A DNA stretch of 64,000 nucleotides, taken from Triplophysa rosa (lineage: Eukaryota > Chordata > Actinopteri > Cypriniformes > Nemacheilidae). Positions 49,883-63,633 of the stretch are shown here, piece by piece (position 1 is the stretch's first letter; each line of letters begins with the position of its first letter). The stretch is taken from the NCBI RefSeq assembly GCF_024868665.1, contig NC_079913.1, positions 2,483,051 to 2,547,050 on the forward strand, read 5' to 3'. The notes beneath the pieces were generated by a model, which did no database searches, had not been told where the DNA came from, and saw nothing but the letters and a program-made list of their open reading frames with translations. A program made the translations under genes and the position numbers.

Positions 49883-52497
49883 TCATACTCGAGGGAGGAA
49901 GTGAGTGACAGTCATAGCAGTGGTGACTCTGTTTCCTCGCTTCACTCGGCCATGTTTGCTGAAAGCGATGTAGAATCCTTTGTAAACAGAGGACTCGTAT
50001 ACATTGTAGTTATTTGGCAGCAGGGTCTCCTTGAACTTGCACTCATCGTTAAAGACGACCTGAAAAGAAAACAAGAGATGTAAAGATCACGATATACCTG
50101 AAATACATTCAGAGACAGATGCACAATGAGTTTTGCCTTTGAAACAATTTGCGCTTTTCATATTAGTGTCAATAAGAACAACAGAATAAATGCATGAGCT
50201 ACAACAGAAGTTAGTGCATAGCTGCAATGCTTTAAGGATAATCTCATAACTTCAGAATTATTAAATACTTTAATCATAAAGCAAGAGTTTTCTATGGTCT
50301 GTTAATGCTTTGAAACAGCAAACATGCAGTGCTGGACATATTTAGAAGGATAATGTTCAGTCTGTTCAGCTTAATTTAAATAGAAGACTATTAAACCATT
50401 AAATGGCCATATTCTTATGTCTCGGCTAAATAGGTCTGGTCATTAAAAATCTGTTTGATTCTTATAATGATCACTTATTCTGGCCTAAGCATTTAATGCT
50501 GTTGTTTCATTGATCAATCCAGCAGATGCTCTTGTAATTCACCTCAGTTTTGGAATAAAGCTATTATCCACTCACCGCCCCAAAAGAACAAGTGTTGCAC
50601 GACTGCTATATAACAATTTACCTATGAAACCCACTTTACATTACATCGGACACACATATTCATACTGTATTATCCATATTTGTCCAATTTGCATTGCATT
50701 TTTTTCTAATTCTAAAAACTGTTATTTCCTTATGTCTGTCTGTTCCGAAGAAGCTTTGCAACAACGCAAAATTCAAAGCATAACAAATATATTTGAATTA
50801 AATATATTCACACACACAAGTTACTGTAGTAATTTTCTCAGTTATTAAAGTTAATAAATATTATTGATTCATAATTGTCCCTACCTCTACTAAAAATTAT
50901 GACAATTATAAACACAAGTATTCATTTGTTTTAAATAATAACAACTAGCATCTTAGTCAAATAATTTCAGATGTGCACACAAAGCAATATTCAACCCTGG
51001 AAAATAAGTTAGGCCTGTTAGCATATCAACTTTTTTGCAGTACAGATGCTATGACGACTTTCTGCATTGAAGACGCAATCGGGACAGCATTTACATTACG
51101 CACGTGTGACGAATACTTCTGACAAGTGAAACTACGAATACGCTGACCTAGATTATTCAAACAGAACAATGCGTTTGTTAATAGGTTTAGTGTGAGTCAT
51201 AAACCGTTGTACGTCTTTGGCACTGTGCCTGGATCTAATGTACCGTGTAATGCATTTAATAATCATTTGCAATATCATTACAGCTGTGGCAAAATGTCTC
51301 GGTTCAACCAACCAAAGCGCGTTTTATTTGTAAGGCATGAATAATGCAATGCAGCGCACTGTCATGCTCTCTTTATGCCTGTGCGACGGTGCCATTGTAA
51401 CCCTATTATTAGTCGCGCGACAGACACACGCGCTGAATGCATGGATCATCAATTACTTTAAAATGACTAAAGCACCGTCTATGTTGAGAAACGTCACACA
51501 CTCGACGCTTGAGTTCAGGGATGCAAACGCTCGGTCATCGCATCGACTTCCGAGGAGGCAATGAAAGCGAAGAGTTGCGCACACGCACTTACCGTTCCGT
51601 ACAACCTTCCTCTGCTATTCATTGCGACAAACAGCTCGCTTTTCAACCCGTACAGGCTAACCACTCCTCTGGTCACGCTGGAAATCTCTATAAGACCTGA
51701 TCAAACAAAACAACCATGTTACACAGAATAAAGCGGCTCCGGATGACTGTGCTCCAAACAACAAGGCATGCGGTGGGTGGGACCTCTGCAGGTGCGAAAT
51801 GTGGATGCGCATACAGCCATTGCCTTCAACAATATTTTGCTAACGCATCAGCCAAATGTTGACCATCCCTCACTTTCAGGCGTGCATGTTCTAACGCTTT
51901 CTGGGCCGCGCAAGGAGCCGGTGTAAAAATAAGTTGGCGTCTATATCTGTCCCAGCATTCATGTCATGTTTAAGCCCGGGACAGATATTTAGCACTAAGG
52001 GATACTATGTTTTTAATAGATTTGTCTTTGCTTCAAAAGACACCTGACTCTCCGCAAGCACACCGCAAGTGTTACTACATTATAAAGAAATAAAGCTCAT
52101 CGCAGCGGAGCTGTCCACTAGGTTAACGATTGCATGCCATGAACTCACTGTACTGATTCTCATTATGTACACCGTTTATCTTGCCGTCTGGGAGGACCTG
52201 AAGGTGAAACCCGATGCCTACATTGCAGTACAACCTCCGCACTCTTTTGGTGCCCTGCAAATAGTCATTCTCCCAGTTTCCCTCTGTTTTCTCTCCAGAG
52301 ATTCCCAGCACGGACCGTGAGAAGAGGGTCTCCCATTGCTTCTCCAATAAAGTTGTACTATTAGTCCTACTTGGAAGCGGATTGGAGGACGCAGTCCCAA
52401 CTAGGAGCAATCCCAAGAGCAGAACGGCAGTCCTTGGCCAGTGTTGCGCGTTGGCCTCGCAGGACATACTGATGAGGGACCTTTGCGCAGTGGCCAT
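49883..52497 (-). CDS. fgf6: Fibroblast growth factor 6
   Basis: A secreted FGF of the FGF4 subfamily, active in muscle growth and regeneration through FGFR1/4 with heparan sulphate. Three exons (52497-52149, 51696-51593, 50059-49883) encode 209 residues (human 208). A hydrophobic signal ([14 protein letters not shown]) is followed by an N-glycosylation-type NST and NWENDYL. The beta-trefoil core starts [19 protein letters not shown], then has [36 protein letters not shown] and the heparin-binding [10 protein letters not shown]. It ends [10 protein letters not shown]. These blocks are nearly identical to mammalian FGF6. Phases are consistent. Fish have a and b copies, and I cannot separate them here. 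Confidence 0.95.
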
Positions 52498-52807
52498 CCG
52501 GTTTACCTTCGGGGCACGTGGTCAAAATTAATGGCACTAAAAATACCACTCTTCTAGTTTTTCTTCCTTCGGCATGGTGCTGCAGGCTTATTGTAGCGAG
52601 GCAGGTCAGGACTTCGGGCATGCGACCGTGGCCCGAGATGAGAGCGGCAGAAGAGCGTGGAGAGATCGCGCGACAACTTGGGGTGGCGGTGAATGTGGTG
52701 ATGACCATGTTGTGCAGCTCCAAAGCCTCGGGTCGTGGAGAATGCCACTATCTCACCTCAGCAGACACCTTCATCCCACATGACATCATATTAGGGGAGG
52801 GGGAATA

Positions 52808-52840
52808 AAGAGAGAGAGAAAGAGTGAGAGAGAGAGAGCG
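52808..52840. repeat. GA-rich tract
   Basis: Purine (GA)n run about 310 bp upstream of the fgf6 ATG. Confidence 0.8.
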
Positions 52841-55407
52841 AAAGTTGCAAGCGGCGAGAGAAGAACTGCCCCGTACTGCAAACGCGCCTGGTCTGATGAT
52901 GGGACGCTGCTGTCACTCCACATGTGAAATGGGGGTCGCATGCTGAGCCTCATTGGACGCCTTGTGCGTGATCATGGGATGCGATGGGTACTCTGGCAGC
53001 GCCCAAATCGGGACGGTGGTCATATGTCTGACAGCCCTGCTTCCTTATTTAGAAGGATGGTGTAAAAACAGTCCAGTTGTCACCGGAGAGCTATGGCACC
53101 CCTGTCTGCCACCTCGCAGGCTGTTTGTGTTGAAAGTTTACACAACGACCCGATTCCAGAATATTGCGCTCTTCCAATGCGTGCCGATCATAACCTTCTG
53201 CGTGATCGCGTGGAGGGATGTTCCCATCTTCCGGGAGGCTGCCTCTCTTGATGTCACAGCGATGATGATGCCGCTAAGAAAAACGCATCTTCACGAGAAT
53301 GCTCGGACCGCGCGTAATGCCCGTGCGTCAGCAGATGTTGCGCCTCGTTACGCGCTTCCTCAGGTGCGCTTAGAACTCACTGAAGCGGGAATGTTGTGAC
53401 ACTTGGGGAGGCGCTGTTGTTGGCACTGTAAAACGCCGGTCACATTATCTTGGAATTTGGAGGAAAATACAGTTTCAGCAACATTTTCTTACCGACCTTC
53501 AAGGACATAAATCATGGCATCAGTTCTTTACATCAATAAATTGCCTATACTTGTGCATATTAATACTTTAAATGAACACTTTAATTTAAAAGTTTAAATA
53601 CATTTAATGACAAGACCATAACCTCCTTGATATACATTCTTAATATTTAATTAGAACCCCATAACACTTTTTGCTGTCAACAATTCTCCAGGAATATAAA
53701 AGGGTAATGTGATCAAATTAAATTAAATTATTTGTTGTTGAAATTGCTAATCTATTACATTTTGCAGTGAGGCACACACAATTTGATTGACAGATCAGTT
53801 AAAGCAGGATGCTCTAAGGAGAAATGCATTGGGTGCCAATAAAATTAAGTCATTAGTAGCTGACTTGAACATTTGTAGCTGAGTAGGATGCAAATGTGTT
53901 CTGCATCCAGTCACCAGCTGTCTTAAAAATGCTCACACACCTTACGAAACAGCCACAGACTAATTATCAAAGCATTCTTAAATCAATACTGAAAATCCCT
54001 GAACTGTTCTGACACTGTCAGAGGCCATTGAATGCAGGTCTGATTTCAACACCTGTAAGATCAGGAAATTGCAGGGAATGACACAAATCTTTACATCAAT
54101 AAAGTTTGCCTTGGAGATACTGTATATAGAGTGCATTAAATGTAAATTAAACTCCATCACATTAATCCTGACAAACCAAACCAAACCGTAACAATGGACC
54201 CACCCAGTGGCACAATTCACACGGCTTCTGCACGTCTGTGCAATTAACAGAGGAAGTTCAGATCAAAGCACAAACACATTCAGCTGTCATTACCTCTGGA
54301 GTTTAGACAGATAACGGCACATCCACATCTGCTGCACATCACTTCAGTTTACCTCTTAATTGGATTTAATTGCCTGGTAATCGTTCCTATAAGGAAGAGC
54401 AGAAGCAATGATGAACAAATTTTAAAAGGATACTTCACTGCAATGCTATAGAATAAACATTTTTTTGATTCTCCAAAGAACCTTTCAGTTAATGTTTCCT
54501 AAAATAGACATTTCTTTCTTACCTTCTTATAGTCTGTAGAAACATTACAAAACATCTATTACAAAGAATCTTTTTGTGCAAAAAAGTTACATGCAGCCGA
54601 ACAAAGAACATTTTAAAACTATTATTTTTAATGTAGCACACATATACCCAATAAAATAATTATAATAAACATGATCAAATTACACAGATTACAGATGTGC
54701 AGTCTCTGTCTCACACACAATATAATTGTTATGAATTACAGTCATTCCATGAAGCTTTGTGCAAGGCGGGGATGTCACAGTCCGCGTAACTAGATCTGCT
54801 GTGGTTTCAAACCCTTTCAATTAGATTTTTATTAACGTGGGTTTAAATGGTATAGACACGACAGCTGAGGAGAGCCACTGAAGTCTGACAGAATTACTCA
54901 CACATGACATCAGGAGCATCAGTGGACATTTAACACACCGCACATATGACATTCAGTACGGCTGAGCAGCTGTGCCATGGTACCGTTCACATCCTACTGA
55001 AGACATCTAAATACAGCATTTGCTCTATTTTAACTCGTATTAAAGGACTGGTGCAATGTGCATGAACCTATGTGAGAATAAAGCTGGCGGTCGAGGTGTA
55101 AAAGTGTGGGGTGGAATGACAGAGATGGATATATCAGTGATCTTGCCGACACAGCTGATCAATAATTCAAGAAGGTAAAGTGGCACTACAGCCTTTTGTT
55201 TTATTTTTCCTAAAAAGCACAAAGAAGCCACTCCCAGTCCTTACTGGCCAGTGAATTATTGATTGTAATAAAATGGACAAAGGGTCGTCTTCTTGAAGAT
55301 GTTTATTTGTTCATTCTTTCAAAAACACAAATTTGACAAAACAGATAATTACATAAATACAACAAGACAAAATTATCAAATTTACACAAAGTAATATCCT
55401 TAATTTT

Positions 55408-55665
55408 AAAGGGATAGTTCACCCAAAAAGAAAAGTTCAGTTATTTATTTACCCTCGTGTTCTTCAAAATCTGTATATGACTCTTTCTTCTGTGAAACAC
55501 AAAAGGAGATATTTTGAGAAATGGCTCAGTGGTTTTGTGTTCATACAATGGAAGTCAATGGGACCCAATGATGTTTGGTTAGAAACATTTTTCAAAATAT
55601 CTCATTTTGTGCTTTACAGAAGAAAGTCATACAGGTTTGAAATGACATGAGGGTGAGTAAATGGG
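55408..55665. mobile_element. Palindromic cyprinid-type repeat (MITE-like)
   Basis: The left arm AAGGGATAGTTCACCCAAAA continues through TTTACCCTCGTG and TCTTTCTTCTGTG. The right arm returns the complement (CACAGAAGAAAG-type sequence, then GAGGGTGAGTAAATGG). The unit centres near 55540 around AATGGAAGTCAATGGG. It is non-coding. Confidence 0.7.
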
Positions 55666-56846
55666 TTAATTGAGTTCAAAAGCCGAGGCCAATGTACACC
55701 TTGAATCATTTAATACTAATTTCTCATCTTATAGAAATGATGTAAACATGTTGTGCAGATTTTTAAGTGAACTACCAAATTAATAATAATAAAAAGATTT
55801 GATAGAAAACATTCTGTATAGGATGAATGTGAATGTATGAGTACATCTGTAATCGTTGCATTTTTGGAAGATAATATGAATGAACAGTAAATGTAAAGTA
55901 TTGCGCTGGGGAAGGTTTCTTGTGTGCCAGGCCGAGGTGCAAGTACTAAAAGAACTGTGTGTTCATGAGCTGTCAGAAACCCAGAGAGGAGGATGTTTCT
56001 GTAGGGCGGAGCGTTTGACCCCTGCGGAGAGCAGGAACTCTGTGCACACTACTGATCCTCACAGCACAATGACTCAGGCAAAAATTTCGGGCTAGCAAAA
56101 AAACGAAGGTCACTTTTTTTGTTGAGTATAAGATCAGAATTGTGCCTATTTTCCTGCGTTTTTGTTCTTTTATGAGAACAATCTGATTCTGTATTTTTTT
56201 ACACGAAAAGTGCACAGTCATTTTAAATTAAATCCCATCCCTCACCACTCGCTATATTGTACTCAGCATGACATTAAGCTATATAAGTATTGCCCTCAGT
56301 GTGGTCTGGACTAGTCGGAATGCCTTAACCACTAAGAACTGATGAGATATTCTGTTTAAGAACTAGTTGCACATACAGAACGTTATATAAACTTTATCAA
56401 ACCACAACAAGTGCATCTGTAAAAAAGTAAAAGGAATTTCATTTGGCAGTTCATATGACAATGAAAATTCTCTCATCATTTACTCATGAAACAGATCAAC
56501 ACAATTCGTGAATTAATTACTATAAAATTCAGTTTATAAATCTTATGAATTGCCAATGAGAAATAGAACAATGTCAAAATTCTCACTATAGTTTAGTCTA
56601 TTAATCATGTGGTTTTACAAAACTTTTACATTTTTTTATGGTGTTAACTAACATGATATGCTTCTACAGCATTTATTAGCATGTTGTTTTTATTGTTTAA
56701 AAACATTTGTAAATCAAATGTTTTGGTTAACATATTAGTTATTGCACAATGAACAAGAACAACTGTATTGGCAATATTAAGAAATAATATTTAATGCAAT
56801 AAAAATATGTTGTTAATTGTTAGTTTATGTTGGCTACTAATGTTAA

Positions 56847-57650
56847 TGTAACCGATGGTATTATTCTCTGCATGGCTAGGTTTAGATAATGACTACACCA
56901 CCCTGGGAATTGCACCCAAGGAAATACAATAAAACAACGGAACACAGGTTCGGTGGTGCAAGGAGAAGACATAGACGTGTAATTGCATTCAACAAAAAAA
57001 CGTTTATTTCAAAAAGAAAAATAAAGCAACCCCAAATTATCATAAGCAAATACGCACAAAGTTTATTATAACAGTCGTTTTAAAAATTCACAAGATTTAA
57101 AATAGACAATCTCAAACATGCATAAAGGTTACTCGGGTCACAATCAAATGTGGAAAGCTAAATTGGGCCATACACAAGGACAAGTTAATTACTAGAAACT
57201 ACAAGGCTAAAGCTTACCTCAGGGGTAACCAATGAATACCTCAAACATACCAATGAATAAAATACTCATCAGATTGATAAAAAGACAACTAAATCATACT
57301 CGAATCCACGGGTGAACAAACATCTACAAGTAGGATGCCTTCATAACTGTCCCACTAAAAACACAATAAACAACACTTAAGTCCAATAGAAAAACTTTAA
57401 CCACAACCATAGCATTGCTATCGCAATCCTACCTACAAGTGTTCATCATGCACTTGACGCAACTCCCGAGAGGCTTGACTGGAACGGCTGAACCACAGTC
57501 ACTGAAGGCCGGAAGAGGGGCGGCAAAACACTTACTGTACGTTCGAATGCTTCCTGCTAAGGCGCTTAAATACACCAGCCCTTATTACCCTAATTGCGCA
57601 TTCAAGCAGGGATCAACAATTAAAGGGAAGCCCCACCCCATACTGTTACA
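56847..57650 (-). mobile_element. Probable solo LTR
   Basis: An 804-bp unit bounded by TGTAAC and GTTACA and flanked on both sides by TTAA (56843-56846 and 57651-57654). Read on the minus strand it begins TGTAACAGTATGGGG and has a TATTTAAG promoter-like box about 80 bp in. It also has an AATAAA-type region, as expected of an LTR. No gag/pol sequence flanks it, so it is a recombined remnant. A TTAA-targeting DNA element is the alternative. Confidence 0.55.
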
Positions 57651-58191
57651 TTAACAAAAACAGCCTTGTGTTACCAACTATTCTTCAAATCAGTGCTGTG
57701 CGGTTTTAGATTTAAACCTAGTTGCTTGACTTATGGAGCTATAGATTCCGAAAGACTTGTTTGCATACGAATGGACGAGTAGCTATTTACACCAACTAGT
57801 CCAATTTAGCCAGAGGACATTTTGGTTTCGGAGTATTTTGGTCTGACGATGAAAGAAAAGCAGAGTGATGTCAGACTAGGATTTCTGCTGACTCAACAAT
57901 CCACAAGCCCAACAGTCCCCCAACATTCTCCCAAACTCTACACCAACACCATCTCCCTCTGCCCAGCCCTGGAATGACAGGCATTTTGTTAGACACTCGT
58001 GCGCCACTTTACACATTCTCACTCCCTACGGGCAAGAACGGTGTTATTGGTGCTGATGCGGGCGGGCGTAAGGTGGGCGTATCCACTCTTTCCATTCTGT
58101 CATTTCAGCAATGACAGAACCAGTTGGAAGTGTTCGGGTGCTTTGGTGGGCACGCAGTCCAGTGAATGTATCAGAACAATCTGCCTGATGA

Positions 58192-58211
58192 AGGAACACA
58201 CACACACACAC
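58192..58211. repeat. (CA)n microsatellite
   Basis: Short CA run. Confidence 0.8.
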
Positions 58212-59701
58212 AGAGTGTGCAGGGGGAGTGACTCATCTCCGACACTGAGTTTGTCTCTGTGCCAATAAGCACTGCGGCAGTAGTCATTTACATAATAAAT
58301 GTATCATTACTGAGACAGTAATGAGACAGCATCCAGTCATTAATCATCATTAAAGCGGGCAGGGAGGCAACATGATGTTCCTCTTAAGAAATGAAACTCT
58401 ACAGGAACATCACACAACCTATCTCAGTGTGTTAAAATAGCACAAGAAGTTATTCAAATGACTTAAGATGGAATGACAGACTTTGGTATTACAGCAACTG
58501 TTGCATTAGTTAAACTTTTGTAAATCGTTTTTTGTGTTCAAAATCTAAGACAGACTGTTCCGCCAAAACTACTTATGAAAACAGAAATGCTAGTTTATTT
58601 CATTCAGACCTCACTTTAAAAGTTCAATCTATTTAGTCAATGTCAGGATTTTTATTATGCGCATCGCCCTCTTCTGGTGGAAATGTATCCTGTGCAAGTG
58701 GTTATTAATTTACTGCATTGCAGCAGTGGGACGTTGTCACTCTTTTCGGCAGGATGTGTGCACACATCACACCCACAGAAAATACAAAGTTGAAACAAAA
58801 AGTTGTCCTTTCAAGAACTTTCTAAATAAAAAAGTCTTCATTTATTATTCCTTAAACAACTAACTAGTTTTTGGGGAAAAAAATAAACAAATTTAATAAG
58901 GCTCCAAAACCAGCGGTGTCAGTCTTCTGCTTCTGCTTCACTAAAACAACACATTTATATAGTTTTGTTCCCTGCTGGGCAAAAGTGAGCAGGGGAACTT
59001 TAGATAATTAAATTCATGAGGTAGGATGGAAACCTAAACGTTCGATGGATAAAATCTGATTATAAAATTCACTCTGCAGTGCTGAATCCAGTATGTGTAA
59101 GATCTATAAATCTGAGAGTGCAGTGAAAATCCTGATACTGGCATTTTAGCTTACACACAACTGATACAAAACCATTATGACGTAAGATCTCTAATGACTG
59201 ATGCACATGATGCTTTAAAACGTATGCATAATTTGTGAGCCAAAATCTAGTTATTATAATCTGCGTTGCCTTATAAATAAACTGAAGAAACTGAGGCCTT
59301 TCTAATAACTTGCTATGAACCTCATAATGTTCATGTAACTCAGGCTCAGATTTGAGTAATGCATTAGTGGCGTAAAGGTTGTAGAATGGATTCCCAGGGA
59401 TGCTGGTAAAATGTTTCTCTTGGGTAAATGATCAAGAGTTATGTTATACAGACCAACATCAATCCAGTTCAACATCCAGATTTGTTAAAAATAGCATTCA
59501 TATCAGCTGTGAACCAAAGTTTAGCTCTCTAAGGGGGCTTTGGTGTTCAACTGAGTTTGGAAAATAACCAAATGGATTCATTTCATTTGCGCTTCACTAA
59601 AACACAATATCCAGTTCATTGGCTCACAGCTCTCAGAGGAACCGCTTAAATTGTTAAGCAATTTACATTAAGATATGCATCACGGAAATCACATACCCTT
59701 G

Positions 59702-60117
59702 TCTACACACGTGTTATTACTCTCTCTCTTATCAACGGTGCGTGTTCTGCATAAACAAAGTCTTCGAAAGCAACTGTTTATGTACAGAAGTCAAGGAAAA
59801 TAAACTCCGGAACATAACGCACCGCAGAGCTTTCGCTACCCACACCAAGGTCTGTGGCACGATCCCGTGTGGTTAAGCTCTGAGGAAAACTGACCTCAGG
59901 CCATTTCTGAGAGGGAAGCGGACGTCCGAATGTCCCGGTCCCGCCCTCTGCTCCTTTTATAGAGAGTACAGGAAGTGCAATCAGTACCCACAAATGAAAC
60001 ACCTGTAATTATGAGCTGGAAACTTTGAATAGATCGGCATTAGCACGCTCGCTTCCAACGTCTCTAAAAATACACCCCCTCGGCCATCATGCGCCCATCA
60101 CGCAGGACGTGACAGCC
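59702..60117 (-). promoter_or_regulatory. TATA-containing promoter or LTR-like unit
   Basis: On the minus strand a clean CTATAAAAGG (TATA at 59961-59955) is preceded by GC- and T-rich sequence starting TGTCACGTCC near 60113. An open stretch follows. It could be a retroelement LTR or the promoter of an unrecognised minus-strand transcript. No convincing target duplication was found. Confidence 0.35.
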
Positions 60118-60977
60118 CCCTTCAACGTGTCTTATTTTCTAAACACAGCTTTTGGGGAAAAAATGATTCTTCTATAGTTCATTTGTTAATCCAATGAGAT
60201 TCAAAATCAATATTTCAAAACAAATAGCTATAAAAATTGAATTCTGCTATCATTAGCAGAAGGATGGTGTGGTTTCTTGACGCTATTAGCTCTGCGTGTG
60301 ATTAATGAATCTTGTAACCGCATTGGATCGATCGTTTATCTTACTAGGCCCGTGAGAGCTTTGCTGTGTCATCAAAGTGTGTCCCTCGAGACTCTCGGAT
60401 CGGCTGTCTGGAGCATAAATAACAGGTATTAAGATAACTTGAGCTTCGTCATGACGGATGTGATAATGGGCTGGGTTTACACGCAGATCACAAGATTTAG
60501 TGTAAGAATGCAATTACGACTTCTCTTCAGCTGAAAAGACCCGGAAAGGCCGTACCTGTAGAACCTCCCGGAGGGTTACTGTGATTTACCTGAAGTGTTT
60601 GTCTGTGTTTTAAAGACACAGATTTTCAGTGGTGGTTTCTGTTGTTGTTGTTTTTTTTAGCAGGATTGTCATGAAACCAGTCTGGCTGGACTAGAAGACC
60701 CACTAAACCAGCATAAAACAGTTGAAATCAGCCAATAAACTAGGCCGCCTCCTCTTCAGCTTGGAGTTTTTTAAGAGCAGTAGGACTACAGCAGAACAAA
60801 ATAATGTGAGCATGTGACTTTGTTTTGGTGTCTGTACAAGGAAACTAAATATAAATCGAAATATGCGAGGAACTAAATTAAACCGCTGTGGCCTTTTACT
60901 GTTCTATAGAAGCAATTATAACAGCTGTTATAATGATGCTTCTGCAATGCACTGAAGGATGCTTGCAGCTCATTGGC

Positions 60978-60982
60978 ACGTG

Positions 60983-61014
<32 letters not shown>

Positions 61015-61070
61015 TGTGTGTGTGTGTGTGCGTGCGTGTGCGTGTGCGTGTGTGTATGTGTGTGTGTGCG
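60978..61070. repeat. (TG)n/(CGTG)n microsatellite
   Basis: About 93 bp alternating purine-pyrimidine run, mainly TG with CGTG tetramers, a sequence type that can form Z-DNA. Confidence 0.9.
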
Positions 61071-62203
61071 AGAAAATGTGATTTTTCTGGCCAGATATTT
61101 TAGGAGCTCCTGTAGGAGTTAAAGAATGCGCGGTCACAGACTGAAGTCAATCGTATGCTTGGATTGTGGCACATCAGAACGTTTGGCCATCCATCCAGGT
61201 CCCCTTCGTGACCAACCCAGCCAAACTGCCGCCCACTTGTACCGGCAGGAAAATGACAACCTTTAGAAGATCACCACGTTTCCACGGCCGTCCGGTAGGG
61301 AGAAAATGAGGGACCATAGATGGTGATAGTTTCCTGTGAGAGTGGGCGACAGCAAACACGTGTCGCCAGGTTGGCCCCCGTTCTCCTCTAGGGGCCAGTA
61401 GCACAGCGCCATCTGGTGGGTGATATTCTACATGACAGCCAGCCCTAAACAACAAAATCATTCATGTTAATCATGCTAAACAATAGATTTAAAAACTCAA
61501 CATTTCTAGAGCTCAACAAAACACTATTTCCAACAAGAATATTCTTTTTATTAAACAATTTTCTCCCATAGCTATTTTACATTTAATCTATTTGAAATAT
61601 AAACCTTACAAAGTGAAACTGATAACTTTTTGGGTTTAAAATGACCAAAATCAATTACTAAGCAAATGCTTAAAAAATAAAAACTTCTGACCTTGTCCCA
61701 TTTTATTTTTCATTAACCGTAACAAAGTAGTCAGCTCGAATTTTATGTTTAAAACATGTCGATAGAAACAAATCGCAGAATGCCGCTTTAAGAAACCTAC
61801 CTAAGACTGCACTGAAACAAGAGCATTGACCTTATAAAACATTTATAATAGTAAAATAAACCTTTTAGGCCTTATATTTCTACAAGTCTTTTATTGCATA
61901 TACATCAATATATATATGTGAACACTTTAGTGTTTAAAAGGCAAAACAACATAAAAAGTGCATCTGTAAGCTTAGCGTGCATCAAACAGACACATTCAGT
62001 CGTGACAGAATGAATCAAATAATTTTGTGCCATACAGACTACAGCACAAACATCATCAACACACTGCATTTAAATAAATCACATGGAGACAAATGTGCTT
62101 TTTTCACAACAAGTCCTTCAGTATGTAAGGAGAAATATACACTGGCCAGGTCAAAGCCAGGGGCAATACCGATAAACCAGGTAGTTACAAGTCAAATTCA
62201 GTG

Positions 62204-63633
62204 TTATTTGACATCATCCAGGTGGTCTTTTCTGTTGATAAAGACACAGTGGATGTGTGTGGCTCGTGGGCCGCTCTCTGCTCTGCGGAGGGTGAAGATA
62301 AACCTGCTGATGCCGGTGTTTGGGCACGGGGAGAACACCTTGTTCATCTTCAGGCCTGCGGGTAGACAGCACTGCAGCTCGTCCACTAGGTGGCGTACAG
62401 AGACACGGATAAACGCGCCATGACTGACGATCAGAGCGTGGACAGGCACGCCGCAGACGCCGTCATTAGCCAGTCCAGCGATTACAGGCCGCTCGGGTTC
62501 TGATGGCCCAGACGCAGAAGATTGGTTGGGTGGAGCATGTTCATCCAACATGCGCTGATAGAACGACTTGAGGAACTTCTTAAATCGCATCTTCACCTGG
62601 AAATACAGACAGAAACATATTTCTGCTATCCTGTGTAAAGTGTATTATCCAAACACACCCTAGAACAACTATAATCTTAAAACAAAAATCCCCAAAAGAC
62701 AGACGTGAAAGAATGATCAATATTCTCAAGGTAATAAAAAGTGTCTCTTGATTTACATGGTATCGTACTCCCGAACGTTTCTCTTTGAAGATGTAAGACC
62801 TACCTGATCCAGCGTCTCGCCTCCAGGTGGGGTGTAGTCCCGGCAGGCTTGACCTGCAGCATTAGCCATGTTCTTCAGATCTTCTTTTGGTCGTCCTTCT
62901 GCCACTCCAAAACCCTGCGCAATGCATCACACTCACTGTCATCAAAGAGGGACCTCAAGAAACCCTTTACAATTTAGGGAGGTCATAGTTTGGCAGACCC
63001 TCACCCTCTCTCGAAGTAAAGGATCCAACACCATCTCCATGTCAGAAGAATGAAGGTTGTGCCTTAAAATGATTTCAGCCGTCTTGACGGGACAAATGAG
63101 AGATTTCAATAAATAGCTCACCCAAAAACGACGTTAGTAGGTTTAAGCATATGTCTCTGAACAACGTTTTTGAGATCAACATGATGTTCACACACCTGAA
63201 TGGCTCTCTGCAGGTTACTGGCGAAGACATTAGTGAAATGCAGGTCTTTGAGGTATAAGCCAGCAGCTGCCGCCTGCTTATGTCCTGTATCTGACAGTGG
63301 CGTGTCAATGCCCTGACCTGCACACACGCATTTATGTCAAAGCTTTCATCCACGCATATGCAAAGGGGATCATCATCTGACTGACCTTGGTTCAGTCGCA
63401 GACATCTTGTTTTTACTTACCTTGGAGCAACTTATCTCTGTTGTATTGCGTTTCGCCACTAAGAAACAGATCGCACAAGTCACTTTGAAGCTTATTTTAG
63501 GTCAGACATTTTGCATTTTCAACACTTATTTAACGCCATCAAATAACACTCCGTGTGCATGCAAGCAAGCAAGCAAACAATACGAGCATGCACTCACTTA
63601 CTGTCGTACGATTGTTAATGCAAACGTGAGCAT
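62204..63633 (-). CDS. tigar: Fructose-2,6-bisphosphatase TIGAR
   Basis: A histidine phosphatase that lowers fructose-2,6-bisphosphate (or 2,3-bisphosphoglycerate), pushing glucose into the pentose phosphate pathway; the human gene is p53-induced. Six exons: 63633-63602, 63458-63421, 63317-63196, 63082-63005, 62914-62804 and 62596-62204; 257 residues (human 270). The tiny first exon gives MLTFALTIVR and the junction rebuilds the RHGE motif (His11). GQGIDTPLSDTG, SNLQRAIQT, FGVAEG (catalytic acid region) and YTPPGGETLDQ follow. The second catalytic His186 is in VSHG. A less conserved linker (about 147-175) precedes it. Phases agree throughout and the gene is complete in the window. Confidence 0.94.

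Larger units (their letters stand above)
52498..62203. other. Large spacer between fgf6 and tigar
   Basis: About 9.7 kb. It holds a CpG-rich fgf6 promoter area (52500-53400) with a GA tract, a palindromic repeat (55408), a probable solo LTR (56847), a TATA-bearing unit (59702-60117) and a TG/CG microsatellite (60978). No exon of a known protein was found. An undetected non-coding RNA gene or distal enhancers are possible. Confidence 0.5.

Noticed and set aside
52953..53399. 148-codon frame upstream of fgf6
   Set aside because: CpG-rich promoter sequence, no recognisable domain, no conserved motif.
61977..62423. 148-codon plus-strand frame
   Set aside because: Overlaps the last tigar exon in antisense, so it is a shadow.
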